From the NCBI GenBank assembly GCA_963810555.1, contig CAWENX010000005.1, positions 1 through 64,000 on the forward strand: 64,000 bases of DNA, in the 5' to 3' direction. A program made the position numbers and the translations under genes. Position 1 is the stretch's first letter. Every line of letters starts with the position of its first letter. Below the pieces are notes generated by a model, which was given only the letters and a program-made list of their open reading frames with translations, searched no databases and was not told where the DNA came from. Shown piece by piece: positions 37,657-47,445 of the stretch. This DNA comes from G963677325 sp963810555. GTDB lineage: Bacteria > Bacteroidota > Bacteroidia > Bacteroidales > Prolixibacteraceae.

Positions 37657-38037
37657 TTATTTCCGGCTTTCTATCTCCCTGAAATTTATGTACCTGTTAT
37701 CGTACATGACGCTCAGGAATCCAGCCAGGCGCTTTTCCAATCCGGTTGTTTTTTCATGAGTATCATTCCATTGCTTATTCAGATGATCCAAAAGGGTGGC
37801 TACATTGGAAACCCCGTCGATTGCCTTCCACACTTCAGAGCCGGTCTCATCCAGTCTTATCCTGATCACCGGCGAACGTCTTCCAAGGGCAAATTTCGAA
37901 AAACCGGCATTTTTAAATTTCCTGATCAGGATCACCACCTTGCCGGTCTCGTCTTCCTCATATTTATGCAGGCGCACCGGAGTAAGGTCAAGCAGATTGG
38001 CCTTTTTCAAAAATCGCCGTCTCTCGAAAAAGTTCAT
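37657..38037 (-). CDS. PqqD-family protein
   Basis: A 126-residue PqqD-like winged-helix protein (RIRLDETGSEVWKAIDGVSNVATLLDHL). PqqD proteins present a substrate peptide to a radical SAM enzyme, or act as peptide-recognition domains of RiPP pathways. No PqqE, PqqA or radical SAM gene is nearby in the window. A truncated duplicate lies at 36715-36890 next to a Tat-exported AroD-like gene. The N terminus (MNFFERRRFLKKANLLDLTPVRLHKYEE) is basic. Its role here is unknown. Confidence 0.75.
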   Translation of the reverse strand: MNFFERRRFLKKANLLDLTPVRLHKYEEDETGKVVILIRKFKNAGFSKFALGRRSPVIRIRLDETGSEVWKAIDGVSNVATLLDHLNKQWNDTHEKTTGLEKRLAGFLSVMYDNRYINFREIESRK

Positions 38038-38140
38038 TTGGAGAAGTTATTTATCAATGCTTTATACCTTGATTGCCCGCTGAAATCAATTCTTTCCACG
38101 GTTCCTGAAAATTTGTATTATAAATCCTTTTACCTGCCTT

Positions 38141-38217
38141 TACTGATCACTGATTACTGATTACTGACTATTTCCTGTCTCCCGTCTCCTGTCTCCGTTC
38201 TCCGGTCTCCCGTCTCC
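38141..38217. repeat. 7-bp tandem array drifting from tactgat to cgtctcc
   Basis: Eleven heptamers in exact register: tactgat, cactgat, tactgat, tactgac, tatttcc, tgtctcc, cgtctcc, tgtctcc, gttctcc, ggtctcc, cgtctcc. The array ends 5 bp before the stop codon of the convergent-side OPT transporter gene. Confidence 0.85.
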
Positions 38218-38222
38218 TTACG

Positions 38223-40298
38223 TCATACCGTCACATGCGGGGGCGCCGGTTCATCGGATTTGCCTGCATTTCGCAGAGGTATATAAATCAAAATGAGTGC
38301 AATAAGGACAATAATTGCAAATCCGATCATCACCGACGGTTCGTACAGCTTCTGTTTAAAATCGACATTGGCAATCTTGAGAGGTGCAAACATTAAGCCC
38401 GTAAGTGCCTCGCCTGCAATAAGGCCTGATGCCAGCAGTATCCCGGTATTTTCAATTCTGGCGCGCTGAGCCTCATTGAGTTTTCTTTTTTCGATCATCA
38501 TATCTACAATACCCTTCACCAGACCGCCAAGGAAAATGGCAAAGGTCGTTTCAAGCGGAAGATACATACCTACGGCAACGAGCATGGGGCTCTTCACCTG
38601 CATCAGGATCAGTCCGAATCCCAGGAATATACCGAATATGATAAGCGGCCAGGTCATTTCACCGCCTACAATGCCTTTTGAGAGCATGGCCATTAATCCG
38701 GCCTGGGGAGCAGAAAGGTTTTTGCTGCCAAAACCTCCGATATAATTTTCACTCATTCCCTGGGCAATGTCAGCTCTGTTTAAAAAGTCAAGTATAATAA
38801 ACATCACTGCACCGGCCAACACAACTCCGATTATATCACCGATCTGCATCTTCCAGGGTGTCCCGCCCAAAATATGCCCTGCCTTGAGATCCTGGAGCAT
38901 TTCGCCTGCAACAGCGGCCGAAACACAAACGATTGCTGCAACACCAAGAACAGCGGCAACGCCCCCGGTATTTGCATTCACACCAATGGTAACAAGGATC
39001 AGCGCTGTAACCATAAGTGCCGTTAAAGTCAATCCGCTTATAGGATTGTTGCTCGATCCCATAATCCCTACCAGGTAACCGGAAATAGCAGCAAAGAAAA
39101 AAGCCAGGATAATCATGACTGTGGCTGCAACAAAGGCAGGGAGAAGAGCTGTTTTGAATACAAAGTAGGTAATAATAAAAGTCGTGATAGCAACCAGGAT
39201 AATACCCGAAATGATCCATGAGAACTTAATATCTTTTTCGGTTCTCAGTTCGACCGATCCGCCTGTAACTGCTTTTTTTACATCGCTTATTGAACGTGAA
39301 ATGCCTGTAATGAGACTGTTGCGCATTCTGAACAAGGTATATAAGGCGCTTATAAGCATTCCGCCGATGGCAATCGGACGGACAATAAGAAACCAGATAC
39401 GTCCGATCTGAAATTCGGGAGAGCTTACTCTCTGAAGTGCTTCTGAGACAGAATATTTCGGGAAAGCCGCCACAAAATTTACAGCCCACTCATGAAGGTA
39501 ATCGGCAGTGAAATAAGGAGAAACAAATAAATAAATAAGCGGGGTCAGCAGGCCCCAGGCTAACAATCCCCCGCTGAAGTTAAGCGCGCCCAGCCTTGGA
39601 CCAATGATATAACCCACACCCATGTAAGCCGGGCTGATGGCAGGCGAGCTGAAAAGGGCGCCTCCGTTTACCTTAAAGGCCGTACTCTTTATGGTATGAC
39701 TCTTGAAGGCGAAAAATTTATCGTACGAAAGTTTAAAGAAATTAACTTGTCCCAGTGTCTGGATAACCGCTCCTATTCCCATCGCGCTGAACAGGAATTT
39801 GGAGCCGCTGCTGCTGGATTGCCCGCTCTTGTGGATTTCACCGGCTGCAATGCTCTCAGGAAAGGGCAACTCTGCATCATCCACCATAATCCGGCGGAGC
39901 AGTGCAACGAACATGATACCAAGCACGCCACCGGCAATAAGAATTACAGTGGAGGTGAGATAATGTCCCGGCGTAAAAAAAGGATCCCACACGCCTGCGA
40001 TAAAGAAGGCCGGTAAAGTGAATATGGCCCCTGCAGCCACCGATTCGCCGATAGAACCAACGGTACGGGTAAAATTCTCTTCCAGGATGCTTCCTTTCAT
40101 TACTCTCAGCAAGGCCATGCCAATCACTGCAGCCGGATAAGTCGCCGCTATGGTCATTCCTGCCCGCAATCCAAGGTAGGCATTTGCTGCACCCAGCACT
40201 ACTGCAAGGATAAGCCCGATTATAAGGGCCCTGAGAGTGAATTCAGCCATCTTTGTTTCAGCCGAAACAAAGGGTATAAATTTCTTCTGTTCTGCCAT
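38223..40298 (-). CDS. OPT-family oligopeptide transporter
   Basis: A 691-residue inner-membrane transporter with about 14-16 predicted helices. The OPT-family N terminus (FIPFVSAETKMAEFTLRALIIGLILAVVLGAANAYLGLRAGMTIAATYPAAVIGM) and motifs such as NPISGLTLTALMV are clear. The family imports small peptides or metal-chelate complexes with protons. Bacterial homologues in this size range are often annotated as oligopeptide transporters, but their substrates are rarely known. It is monocistronic, downstream of the ferritin gene. Confidence 0.92.
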   Translation of the reverse strand: MAEQKKFIPFVSAETKMAEFTLRALIIGLILAVVLGAANAYLGLRAGMTIAATYPAAVIGMALLRVMKGSILEENFTRTVGSIGESVAAGAIFTLPAFFIAGVWDPFFTPGHYLTSTVILIAGGVLGIMFVALLRRIMVDDAELPFPESIAAGEIHKSGQSSSSGSKFLFSAMGIGAVIQTLGQVNFFKLSYDKFFAFKSHTIKSTAFKVNGGALFSSPAISPAYMGVGYIIGPRLGALNFSGGLLAWGLLTPLIYLFVSPYFTADYLHEWAVNFVAAFPKYSVSEALQRVSSPEFQIGRIWFLIVRPIAIGGMLISALYTLFRMRNSLITGISRSISDVKKAVTGGSVELRTEKDIKFSWIISGIILVAITTFIITYFVFKTALLPAFVAATVMIILAFFFAAISGYLVGIMGSSNNPISGLTLTALMVTALILVTIGVNANTGGVAAVLGVAAIVCVSAAVAGEMLQDLKAGHILGGTPWKMQIGDIIGVVLAGAVMFIILDFLNRADIAQGMSENYIGGFGSKNLSAPQAGLMAMLSKGIVGGEMTWPLIIFGIFLGFGLILMQVKSPMLVAVGMYLPLETTFAIFLGGLVKGIVDMMIEKRKLNEAQRARIENTGILLASGLIAGEALTGLMFAPLKIANVDFKQKLYEPSVMIGFAIIVLIALILIYIPLRNAGKSDEPAPPHVTV

Positions 40299-40456
40299 AG
40301 TATTAGTTTAATTGGTTAATCCCGAACTCTCAGGATCAGGATAAAATTTGAAAGAGTAAATGTAGAAAAAATTTCATATCTGTTATTATTCATTTTCCAT
40401 ATACAAGGCGCTAACAATTTTGAGTATTGAACACCAATTACCGGCAAAAAGAAAAG

Positions 40457-40478
40457 AGCAGGTAAAAAAATGCCTGCC
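40457..40478 (-). terminator. Terminator after ferritin
   Basis: GCAGG and CCTGC pair across an A/T-rich loop on the minus strand just downstream of the ferritin stop, followed by a T-rich tract. Confidence 0.5.
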
Positions 40479-40509
40479 CTTGTTAAAATAAACTCTTATT
40501 CAGCTCAAT

Positions 40510-41031
40510 CTATGCTTCCTTTAAACCCGCAAAGGGATCTGCGAAAACGCGGGACTGAAGTTCACGGTCCATCATTAAAAGCCCCTGCCCTTCTCCCTTG
40601 ATCAGCTTCAGGTTATTGAGAAGCTGCTGTGCATTGGCTTCTTCCTCAACCTGTTCATCGACATACCATTTCAGAAAGCTCTGAGTGGCATGATCACTCT
40701 CTTTGTTGGCAATATCCATCAAATTATAGATCAGAGCGGTAACTTTCTGCTCATGGGCCAGTGTTTTTTCGAATACCTCGACAATTCCATTAAATTCTGT
40801 CTCCACCTCCGGAATGGGGGTAAGCGTAACCTTCCCTCCCCTCTCGCAGACATAATCGAAAATATGGGTCCCGTGGGCCAGTTCCTCCTGGAATTGCACC
40901 CGCATCCAGTTTGCATATCCCATTAAATCTTGTTCTGCGAACCAGGCCGACATGGAAAGATAAAGATATGCCGAATGAAATTCAGCATTTATCTGTTCGT
41001 TTAATGCTTTTTCCAGTGATTTTTTTAACAT
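40510..41031 (-). CDS. ftnA: Bacterial ferritin (non-haem)
   Basis: Iron-storage protein of 173 residues forming 24-mers with a ferroxidase centre. Diiron ligands are visible in NAEFHSAYLYLSM (Glu), EELAHGTHIFDY (Glu, His) and EQVEEEANAQQLL (Glu). The overall length and the WFAEQDLMGYANWMRVQFQEELAHG core match bacterial FtnA. A -7-like box lies 26 bp upstream of the start. Iron-dependent regulation is likely, but no Fur box was recognised. Confidence 0.95.
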   Translation of the reverse strand: MLKKSLEKALNEQINAEFHSAYLYLSMSAWFAEQDLMGYANWMRVQFQEELAHGTHIFDYVCERGGKVTLTPIPEVETEFNGIVEVFEKTLAHEQKVTALIYNLMDIANKESDHATQSFLKWYVDEQVEEEANAQQLLNNLKLIKGEGQGLLMMDRELQSRVFADPFAGLKEA

Positions 41032-41056
41032 AGTTGTCGTTTTTAATTTAAACTAT

Positions 41057-41064
41057 CAAATATA
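41057..41064 (-). promoter_or_regulatory. Candidate -7 element of the ferritin promoter
   Basis: Minus-strand TATATTTG is a perfect Bacteroidota -7 box, 26 bp before the start codon. No convincing TTG at the right spacing. Confidence 0.5.
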
Positions 41065-41088
41065 CAAATTTGACGCCAATAATGTTTC

Positions 41089-41106
41089 ATCCGATAGCTA
41101 TCGGAT
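41089..41106. repeat. 18-bp perfect palindrome between icd and ferritin
   Basis: ATCCGATAGCTATCGGAT is an exact palindrome downstream of icd. A related 14-bp palindrome (CCGATAATTATCGG) occurs at 47235-47248. Both may be members of a short interspersed palindrome family. Confidence 0.6.
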
Positions 41107-41117
41107 TTTCAATTTTG

Positions 41118-42344
41118 TTAGATCAACCTTGCTTTTAATTCATTTGTCAGAGCCTCCATAAACTGTTCGGTTGTCAAATAATGTTCCGGTTTTAATCCCG
41201 CTCCGTGAATGGATAAGGCAAGGTCTTTGGTCATTTTTCCTGATTCAACGGTATCAATGCAAACTTTTTCAAGCGTGTGAGAGAAATTGATAAGTTCCTG
41301 GTTATTATCGAGTTTTCCACGGAATTCCAGTCCTCTTGTCCATGCAAATATAGAGGCAATGGGATTAGTGGAAGTAGGTCTGCCCTTCTGATGTTCTCTG
41401 TAATGGCGGGTTACTGTGCCATGTGCGGCTTCAGCTTCCATGACATCCCCCTCGGGTGACATCAGCACGGAAGTCATTAACCCCAGCGACCCGAATCCCT
41501 GTGCAACAGTATCAGACTGCACATCACCGTCGTAATTTTTACATGCCCAGATAAAATTGCCGTTCCATTTCAGGGACGAAGCAACCATATCATCTATCAG
41601 TCGGTGTTCATAGGTAATACCTGCCTTTTCGAACTGATCCTTAAATTCATTCCTGAAAACCTCTTCGAAAATATCTTTAAAGAATCCGTCATATTTTTTC
41701 AGGATTGTGTTTTTCGTGGAAAAATAAAGCGGCCATTTTTTCAATAAAGCCATTTTAAAACAGGCATGGGCAAACCCGCGTATTGAGGCTTCCGTATTGT
41801 ACATTGCCATGGCTACTCCCGGTCCGTTGAAATGATACACTTCATAATGCTGTAATTCAGAATCATCATCGGGAGTAAAGGTAATGCTAAGATTACCCGG
41901 ACGATCAATGACAAAATCAGTCGCGCGATATTGATCACCGAAAGCATGACGTCCGATCACAATCGGGGCCGTCCATTGAGGAACCAGACGCGGAACATTC
42001 TTTACTACTATAGGTTCGCGGAATATTGTTCCGTCCAGAATATTGCGGATCGTTCCATTTGGTGATTTCCACATTTTTTTAAGGCCGAATTCTATTACCC
42101 GTGCCTCATCAGGGGTGATTGTGGCACATTTTATCCCAACCTTGTACTTTTTGATCGCATAGGCGGCCTCAACAGTAACCTGATCATCGGTTGCATCGCG
42201 ATGCTCAATGCCCAGATCATAATATTTTAAGTCAATATCCAGGTAAGGGAGGATCAATTTTTCCCTTATCATTTTCCAGATAATACGCGTCATCTCATCC
42301 CCATCTAACTCAACAACAGGGTTTAATACCTTAATCTTTTCCAT
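41118..42344 (-). CDS. icd: NADP-dependent isocitrate dehydrogenase (eukaryote-like)
   Basis: Oxidative decarboxylation of isocitrate to 2-oxoglutarate in the TCA cycle. At 408 residues it is the eukaryotic-type (type II) enzyme. Signatures include VELDGDEMTRIIWK, the substrate-binding SPNGTIRNILDGTIFREPI, YEHRLIDDMVASSLKWNG and GTVTRHYREHQKGRPTSTNPIASIFAWTRGL. It is preceded by a consensus promoter. Aconitase lies at the window edge about 21 kb away. Confidence 0.95.
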   Translation of the reverse strand: MEKIKVLNPVVELDGDEMTRIIWKMIREKLILPYLDIDLKYYDLGIEHRDATDDQVTVEAAYAIKKYKVGIKCATITPDEARVIEFGLKKMWKSPNGTIRNILDGTIFREPIVVKNVPRLVPQWTAPIVIGRHAFGDQYRATDFVIDRPGNLSITFTPDDDSELQHYEVYHFNGPGVAMAMYNTEASIRGFAHACFKMALLKKWPLYFSTKNTILKKYDGFFKDIFEEVFRNEFKDQFEKAGITYEHRLIDDMVASSLKWNGNFIWACKNYDGDVQSDTVAQGFGSLGLMTSVLMSPEGDVMEAEAAHGTVTRHYREHQKGRPTSTNPIASIFAWTRGLEFRGKLDNNQELINFSHTLEKVCIDTVESGKMTKDLALSIHGAGLKPEHYLTTEQFMEALTNELKARLI

Positions 42345-42380
42345 GCAAAATGTGATAAATAATTGTTATATACAGATATG

Positions 42381-42403
42381 CAAATATAACAAAATGTTCA
42401 AAT

Positions 42404-42412
<9 letters not shown>
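42381..42412 (-). promoter_or_regulatory. icd promoter
   Basis: On the minus strand, TTTG at 42409-42412, a 20-bp spacer and TATATTTG at 42381-42388 form a full Bacteroidota consensus promoter about 37 bp upstream of the icd start. Confidence 0.65.
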
Positions 42413-43025
<613 letters not shown>

Positions 43026-43039
43026 TAAAATAAGCGTCG

Positions 43040-43714
43040 CTACAGCTTCGTCAATTGTTTTTTTTTTAATAATTCTTCCAACTGGGCTATCCTGACAAGA
43101 GTCAATTCAACAAGAAAGCGCTGATTTGACGATGATTTATATTGAATATCACAATCTGAAGCCAATTGAAGTGCCCCAATTAACAGGTTTAAAGAACATG
43201 ATTGAGCCTGCTTTTTGTAACGCTCGCGAATTTCCCCGCCTACTTCAAGAAGCTGAACTGTAGCAGGGTCTTTACAGATCAGTAAATCACGAAAATGCTG
43301 CATCAGCCCTGTAATAAAATATTGCGGATTAAAACCTTTATCCAGAATCTCATTAAAAATAATCAGGGAATCGGCAACTTCACCTCTCTGAAAACAATCC
43401 GTCAATTTAAAGTAATAGTCATAGTCCAAAACATTCAGATTGGCAATCGTCGCACTATAAGTAATGTTATTGCCGGAAAAACTGACAATCTGATCAAAAA
43501 TGGAAAGAGCATCCCGCATGGCCCCGTCTGCTTTCTGGGCAATAATATTAAGCGCTTCCGGTTCTGCAGTAACACTCTTCTTTGAAAGCAACATCAGCCA
43601 GATACTTCTCAATGTCCGGAACACTGATCCGGTTGAAATCATATATCTGGCATCGTGAAAGGATAGTAGGCAGAATTTTATGTTTTTCCGTAGTAGCCAG
43701 GATAAATATAGCAT
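43040..43714 (-). CDS. dnaX: DnaX middle region (AAA+ lid and collar)
   Basis: Encodes the rest of the AAA+ module and domain III of the DNA polymerase III clamp-loader subunit: VTAEPEALNIIAQKADGAMRDALSIFDQIVSF (sensor 2 region), then the collar helices to LVELTLVRIAQLEELLKKKQLTKL. The first 34 residues of the ORF as drawn are out of frame; the true junction with the N-terminal fragment is near 43578. The frame stops right after an A10 run at 43058-43067. A one-base slip there enters the linker frame, giving a longer tau-like product. Confidence 0.88.
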   Translation of the reverse strand: MLYLSWLLRKNIKFCLLSFHDARYMISTGSVFRTLRSIWLMLLSKKSVTAEPEALNIIAQKADGAMRDALSIFDQIVSFSGNNITYSATIANLNVLDYDYYFKLTDCFQRGEVADSLIIFNEILDKGFNPQYFITGLMQHFRDLLICKDPATVQLLEVGGEIRERYKKQAQSCSLNLLIGALQLASDCDIQYKSSSNQRFLVELTLVRIAQLEELLKKKQLTKL

Positions 43715-44183
43715 GTGCAGGCGGCTCTTCCAATGTCTTTAAAAAGGCATTGAATGCCGACTGAGAAAGCATATGCACCTCATCTATGATATATACGCTG
43801 TACTTCCCTATCTGCGGAGGAATCCTTACCTTGTCAACAAGAGAACGAATATCATCCACTGAATTATTTGAAGCGGCATCCAATTCATGAATATTGTACG
43901 AGCGATTCTCATTAAAAGCAAGACAGGATTCACATTCATTGCAGGGCTCATATTCCGGATTCAAATTCTGGCAATTTATTGTCTTGGCAAATATCCTGGC
44001 CGACGTGGTCTTTCCTACACCCCTGGGACCGCAGAACAAATAGGCATGGGCCAGATGATTGTTGCGGATCGCATTGACCAGTGTAGTGGCAATAGAAGGC
44101 TGACCCACTAAAGATGCAAATGTATTGGGACGATATTTGCGGGCAGAAACTATATAATTATCCATACAGTATTCAGTATTCAA
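43548..44183 (-). CDS. dnaX: DNA polymerase III subunit gamma/tau, N-terminal ATPase part
   Basis: Clamp-loader ATPase, N-terminal AAA+ domain. Visible are Walker A FCGPRGVGKTTSARIFAK, the four-cysteine zinc module (CQNLNPEYEPCNECESC), Walker B VYIIDEVHML and sensor 1 FILATTEKHKI. The last 8 residues are out of frame because of an indel near 43578 (AAAGAAGAG region); the adjoining ORF continues the protein. dnaX is essential, so this break is most likely an error. Confidence 0.92.
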   Translation of the reverse strand: MNTEYCMDNYIVSARKYRPNTFASLVGQPSIATTLVNAIRNNHLAHAYLFCGPRGVGKTTSARIFAKTINCQNLNPEYEPCNECESCLAFNENRSYNIHELDAASNNSVDDIRSLVDKVRIPPQIGKYSVYIIDEVHMLSQSAFNAFLKTLEEPPAHAIFILATTEKHKILPTILSRCQIYDFNRISVPDIEKYLADVAFKEECYCRTGSA

Positions 44184-44291
44184 TGTTCAATGTTGCCCGC
44201 CCCGCTCGTTCGGGATCGGGTTTAAATTCTTTTTATTCAATTGTCAATTGTCAATTAATTGCACATTGTACATTGACAATTGATCATTGAT
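44167..44291. repeat. Two 7-bp tandem arrays upstream of dnaX
   Basis: At 44167-44194: cagtatt x2, caatgtt x2. At 44236-44291: ttcaatt, gtcaatt x2, aattgca, cattgta, cattgac, aattgat, cattgat. The first array starts within the dnaX N-terminal codons, so both probably lie in or next to its leader. The rest of 44292-44491 shows no feature. Confidence 0.75.
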
Positions 44292-44491
44292 TAAAGAAAG
44301 CCAAATATAAGATAATTTGAAAAACCTTTCATATTACTGTCGCCTGAAATTATCAATCCATCCATTCTGTTCGTCTGATCCGTTTAAATTCATGTAATTC
44401 GTCGCTTCAGGAAACAAATCACAATTTATTCCGTTAGAACATATGTTAATAAATTATCAAGTGAGTCATTTTATTTTATTCGGTAAATATC

Positions 44492-45094
44492 ATGAAAAAA
44501 TTATTGTACATCGGATTCTTCCTGATGAGTTTTACTGGGGCTTCAAATCAGATAAAAACACTTTATGATTTTAAGACAACAACGATTGACGGGAAACCTT
44601 TTGATTTTTCTTCTTTGAAAGGGAAAAAAGTCCTGATAGTGAATACTGCATCTAAATGTGGCTTCACACCGCAATACAAAGGACTTGAAAAACTATACAA
44701 AAAATATAAAGATCAAAACTTTGTTATTATCGGATTTCCTGCAAATAATTTTAAGAATCAGGAACCCGGCACAAACAAGCAAATCAAGAAATTTTGCACA
44801 ACAAAATACGGAGTAACCTTCCCGATGATGGCGAAAATCTCAGTCGTAGGAAAGAATATTGACCCGATTTATAAATGGCTGACCTCAAAAAGTGAAAATG
44901 GTGTGATGAATGCGCCTGTCAGATGGAATTTCCAAAAATTTATGATTGACCCCAACGGACATCTTGTCGGTGTAGCCTGGTCGGCTGAAAAACCCGACTC
45001 GAAGAGGATTATCGACTGGATAGAAGGCAAAAGCAAACAAATCTCTCAATTACAGCCAATCGCTCAATTGAACAATCCTTTGCTGAATCTTTAG
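44492..45094 (+). CDS. Exported glutathione peroxidase-family thiol peroxidase
   Basis: A 200-residue protein with a signal peptide (LLYIGFFLMSFTGASNQ), so it acts in the periplasm. The peroxidatic Cys56 is in NTASKCGFTPQY, with Gln in NQEPGTN and Trp in RWNFQKFMID completing the catalytic set. It uses Cys rather than Sec. Homologues with this architecture usually take electrons from thioredoxin-like proteins rather than glutathione. Monocistronic. Confidence 0.9.
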   Translation: MKKLLYIGFFLMSFTGASNQIKTLYDFKTTTIDGKPFDFSSLKGKKVLIVNTASKCGFTPQYKGLEKLYKKYKDQNFVIIGFPANNFKNQEPGTNKQIKKFCTTKYGVTFPMMAKISVVGKNIDPIYKWLTSKSENGVMNAPVRWNFQKFMIDPNGHLVGVAWSAEKPDSKRIIDWIEGKSKQISQLQPIAQLNNPLLNL

Positions 45095-45300
45095 AAATCC
45101 ATTCATTCTTAATACCTTCCCTATATCATCTTCTGACTTTGTACAGAAATTGTGAGAATGTCCCAAAAGTCAGAATAAACTAAGGGAAGAGACTTCTCGT
45201 TAATATCATGAAAAATGCCACACACTAAACCTGACATGTTAAAAAAATATATCCGAGGAATGCATTTAACAATATCTTCAAAATTCTACCGCCCTGTTAG

Positions 45301-45344
45301 CTCCGTATTAACTCCGTATTAAGTCTGTATTGGCCTTATAGTCC
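45301..45344. repeat. 11-bp tandem array
   Basis: Units ctccgtattaa, ctccgtattaa, gtctgtattgg and ccttatagtcc in exact register, in the gap between glutathione peroxidase and the kdpE relic. No gene is seen in 45095-45600. Confidence 0.65.
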
Positions 45345-45600
45345 ATTATAATCATAATGTAGCAATATGTGAGTAAGTTATTTAAGGGCATCATATCATC
45401 TGAAATGGAATTTAAAATAGTATCTGTACTTAAGCTAAATTTAAAGTACGGCTTCACTGTGCCCATAAAACATCATTGATATGATTATGATAAGAGGTAA
45501 AAGAGGATCCGGATTAGATGAGCAAGAGAAGAAACCTTTTTTTAAAATACCAGCATGAAAAAAAGTTAACTATTTAAGGGAACATCAGATGGTCCGGTGA

Positions 45601-45895
45601 TAAAATCCGGTTCGTTAAGAATTTATTTTACCAACCTCACGGTACATAAAAACAATGAGTTAATTAAACTCACTGCAACGGAATTTCTGTTGCGGGTTCT
45701 ATTAACCGTAAATGAAGGATGATCGCTGACTCAACGGTATATTTTAAAGAATTATGGGGAGGAGGTTTCCAGGAATAGACGCAGTATTTGCGCATTCATA
45801 TAGCTCAGTCACCTAAAAAGATTGAAATTGATCCTTCAAAACCAAAATTTCTTAATACTGAATCAGGTATTGGTTATCGTTTTGGAGGAAAATAA
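45601..45895 (+). pseudogene. KdpE/OmpR-type response regulator relic (DNA-binding domain)
   Basis: The plus strand encodes a broken winged-helix domain: LRIYFTNLTVHKNNELIKLTATEFLLRVLLTVNEG, then a stop and further indels. In another frame it continues as QYLRIHIAQSPKKIEIDPSKPKFLNTESGIGYRFGGK. This ending matches the C terminus of KdpE. The receiver domain is missing. It faces the intact kinase at 45926-47134 tail to tail; no kdpFABC genes are visible. Confidence 0.72.
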
Positions 45896-45925
45896 TAGAA
45901 GAAAAGAAAAAAGGATCATCATTTA

Positions 45926-47134
45926 TTAATTTTCCTGATCATATAAAGTGTGGGATAGTTTCTTTTCAGTAACGGGTAATTCAATTTTTATTTTAGCTCC
46001 GTGTGGTCGAATATTTCCGGCACTGATTCTCCCGGAATGAGCTTCGACAATCAGTCTGGCCATATGCATTCCCAAACCTATATTCCCGTCATAATGCATA
46101 TGTCCATTATTTAGTGCATCATATAAACCATCAATTGAATCGCGTGAAAAGCCCGGTCCTTCGTCCGTTACGGTAATATCAAGAAATCTTTTTTCGTCAT
46201 TTCTTACTGAAACACTGACAGTTCCTCCTCGGGGTGAAAATTTAAATGCATTGTCAATCACGGCATACAAGCACTTCCTTAAATATTTCGGATCTGCCTG
46301 AATAAGTAATTTTTTCGACTTGTTTTTTAAGGAAGTCTGTATTACTTTATCTGAATATTTTACAGAACAGAGTTCAATAATCTCACTGATAATCCTGACA
46401 GGATTGAGAGTGCTTAAAATCAGCATCTTCTCCCCTTTCAGCCTAAGATTTGAAGCTTCCAGGATACTGTTTGAAAATTTTTCGAGACGTTTGACAGATG
46501 CGTCAAGCAACGAAAAATAACTGTTCACCTCATCCGTAAAATGATACCTCCCTATAAGGGTAAGACTCCCCATTATCCCGTTTAAAGGAGTTCTTATTTC
46601 ATGGCTTATGAGGTTTAAAAACTCCGATTTGGCGATATCGAGTGATTCAAGTTCCTTTTTTGCCTTTTTCAACTTTAACAGTGAATCCTCCAATTCAATA
46701 GTTCGTTCCACGATTTTTTGTTCGAGGATTCGGCGAGTATCCTTTGATAATTCTCTGCTGAATTCGAGTTCAGTGTGCATCATGGCTTTCCTTGCCAGTT
46801 CTTTTGAACTTATTGGTTTTAAAATGTAATCATTACAGCCGATGTCAAAGCAATTGTCAATAATTGTACGGTCAAAACCATCCATTAAAAAAATAACAGG
46901 GATCTTTTGAAACGACAGATTCGACTTAATCATGCGGCAGATTTCAAGGCTTTCCTCAAAATTGGCTGATATGTCAATAAAAATAAGATCGCAGCTGTTT
47001 TTTAACAGCCATGCCAGTGCTGATTCTCTGTTTGCAACATAGAAAGGCATATAATCATTCAATCCAAGCTTCTCTTTGAATGAAAGGTTTTCTTCAGGCG
47101 TACAATTTATGACCAAAACATTAAATTTCTTCAT
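45926..47134 (-). CDS. Receiver-histidine kinase (REC-HisKA-HATPase)
   Basis: A 402-residue soluble sensor kinase. The N-terminal receiver domain (VLVINCTPEENLSFKEK; acceptor Asp in LIFIDISAN; ILKPISSKELA) is followed by a coiled coil, the HisKA box with phospho-His (ISHEIRTPLNGIMG), and a HATPase domain (N box VIDNAFKFSPRGG, G1 VTDEGPGFS, G2 GNIGLGMHMARLIVEAHSG). I start at 47134 (MKKFNVLVINC) rather than the ATG at 47173. It has no membrane segment or sensor domain, so it probably relays an internal signal. The neighbouring regulator is only a relic. Confidence 0.85.
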   Translation of the reverse strand: MKKFNVLVINCTPEENLSFKEKLGLNDYMPFYVANRESALAWLLKNSCDLIFIDISANFEESLEICRMIKSNLSFQKIPVIFLMDGFDRTIIDNCFDIGCNDYILKPISSKELARKAMMHTELEFSRELSKDTRRILEQKIVERTIELEDSLLKLKKAKKELESLDIAKSEFLNLISHEIRTPLNGIMGSLTLIGRYHFTDEVNSYFSLLDASVKRLEKFSNSILEASNLRLKGEKMLILSTLNPVRIISEIIELCSVKYSDKVIQTSLKNKSKKLLIQADPKYLRKCLYAVIDNAFKFSPRGGTVSVSVRNDEKRFLDITVTDEGPGFSRDSIDGLYDALNNGHMHYDGNIGLGMHMARLIVEAHSGRISAGNIRPHGAKIKIELPVTEKKLSHTLYDQEN

Positions 47135-47445
47135 ATCTAAATGGTACCGGCAATCCGATTCTATTTCTATCAATAAATTACAATAAATTTCTGAAAGGAG
47201 CTAAATGAAGGTTGTCAAATTATGAATGACGATTCCGATAATTATCGGGAGAATTAAGAATGAGGAATAAATCAGTCAACAAAAAACTGATTGTTCTTCA
47301 CTGTTCAGTTTCGTCAACTAAAGCCGACGCCAAAGGATAAAGCGCTGTTCACTTTTTACTGTTTACTTTTGCCTATTGCCTGTTGCTTTAGTGTTAGCTA
47401 TCTTTGATACGATTTTACAACTTCTGAATTCACCTCTTTCAATAT

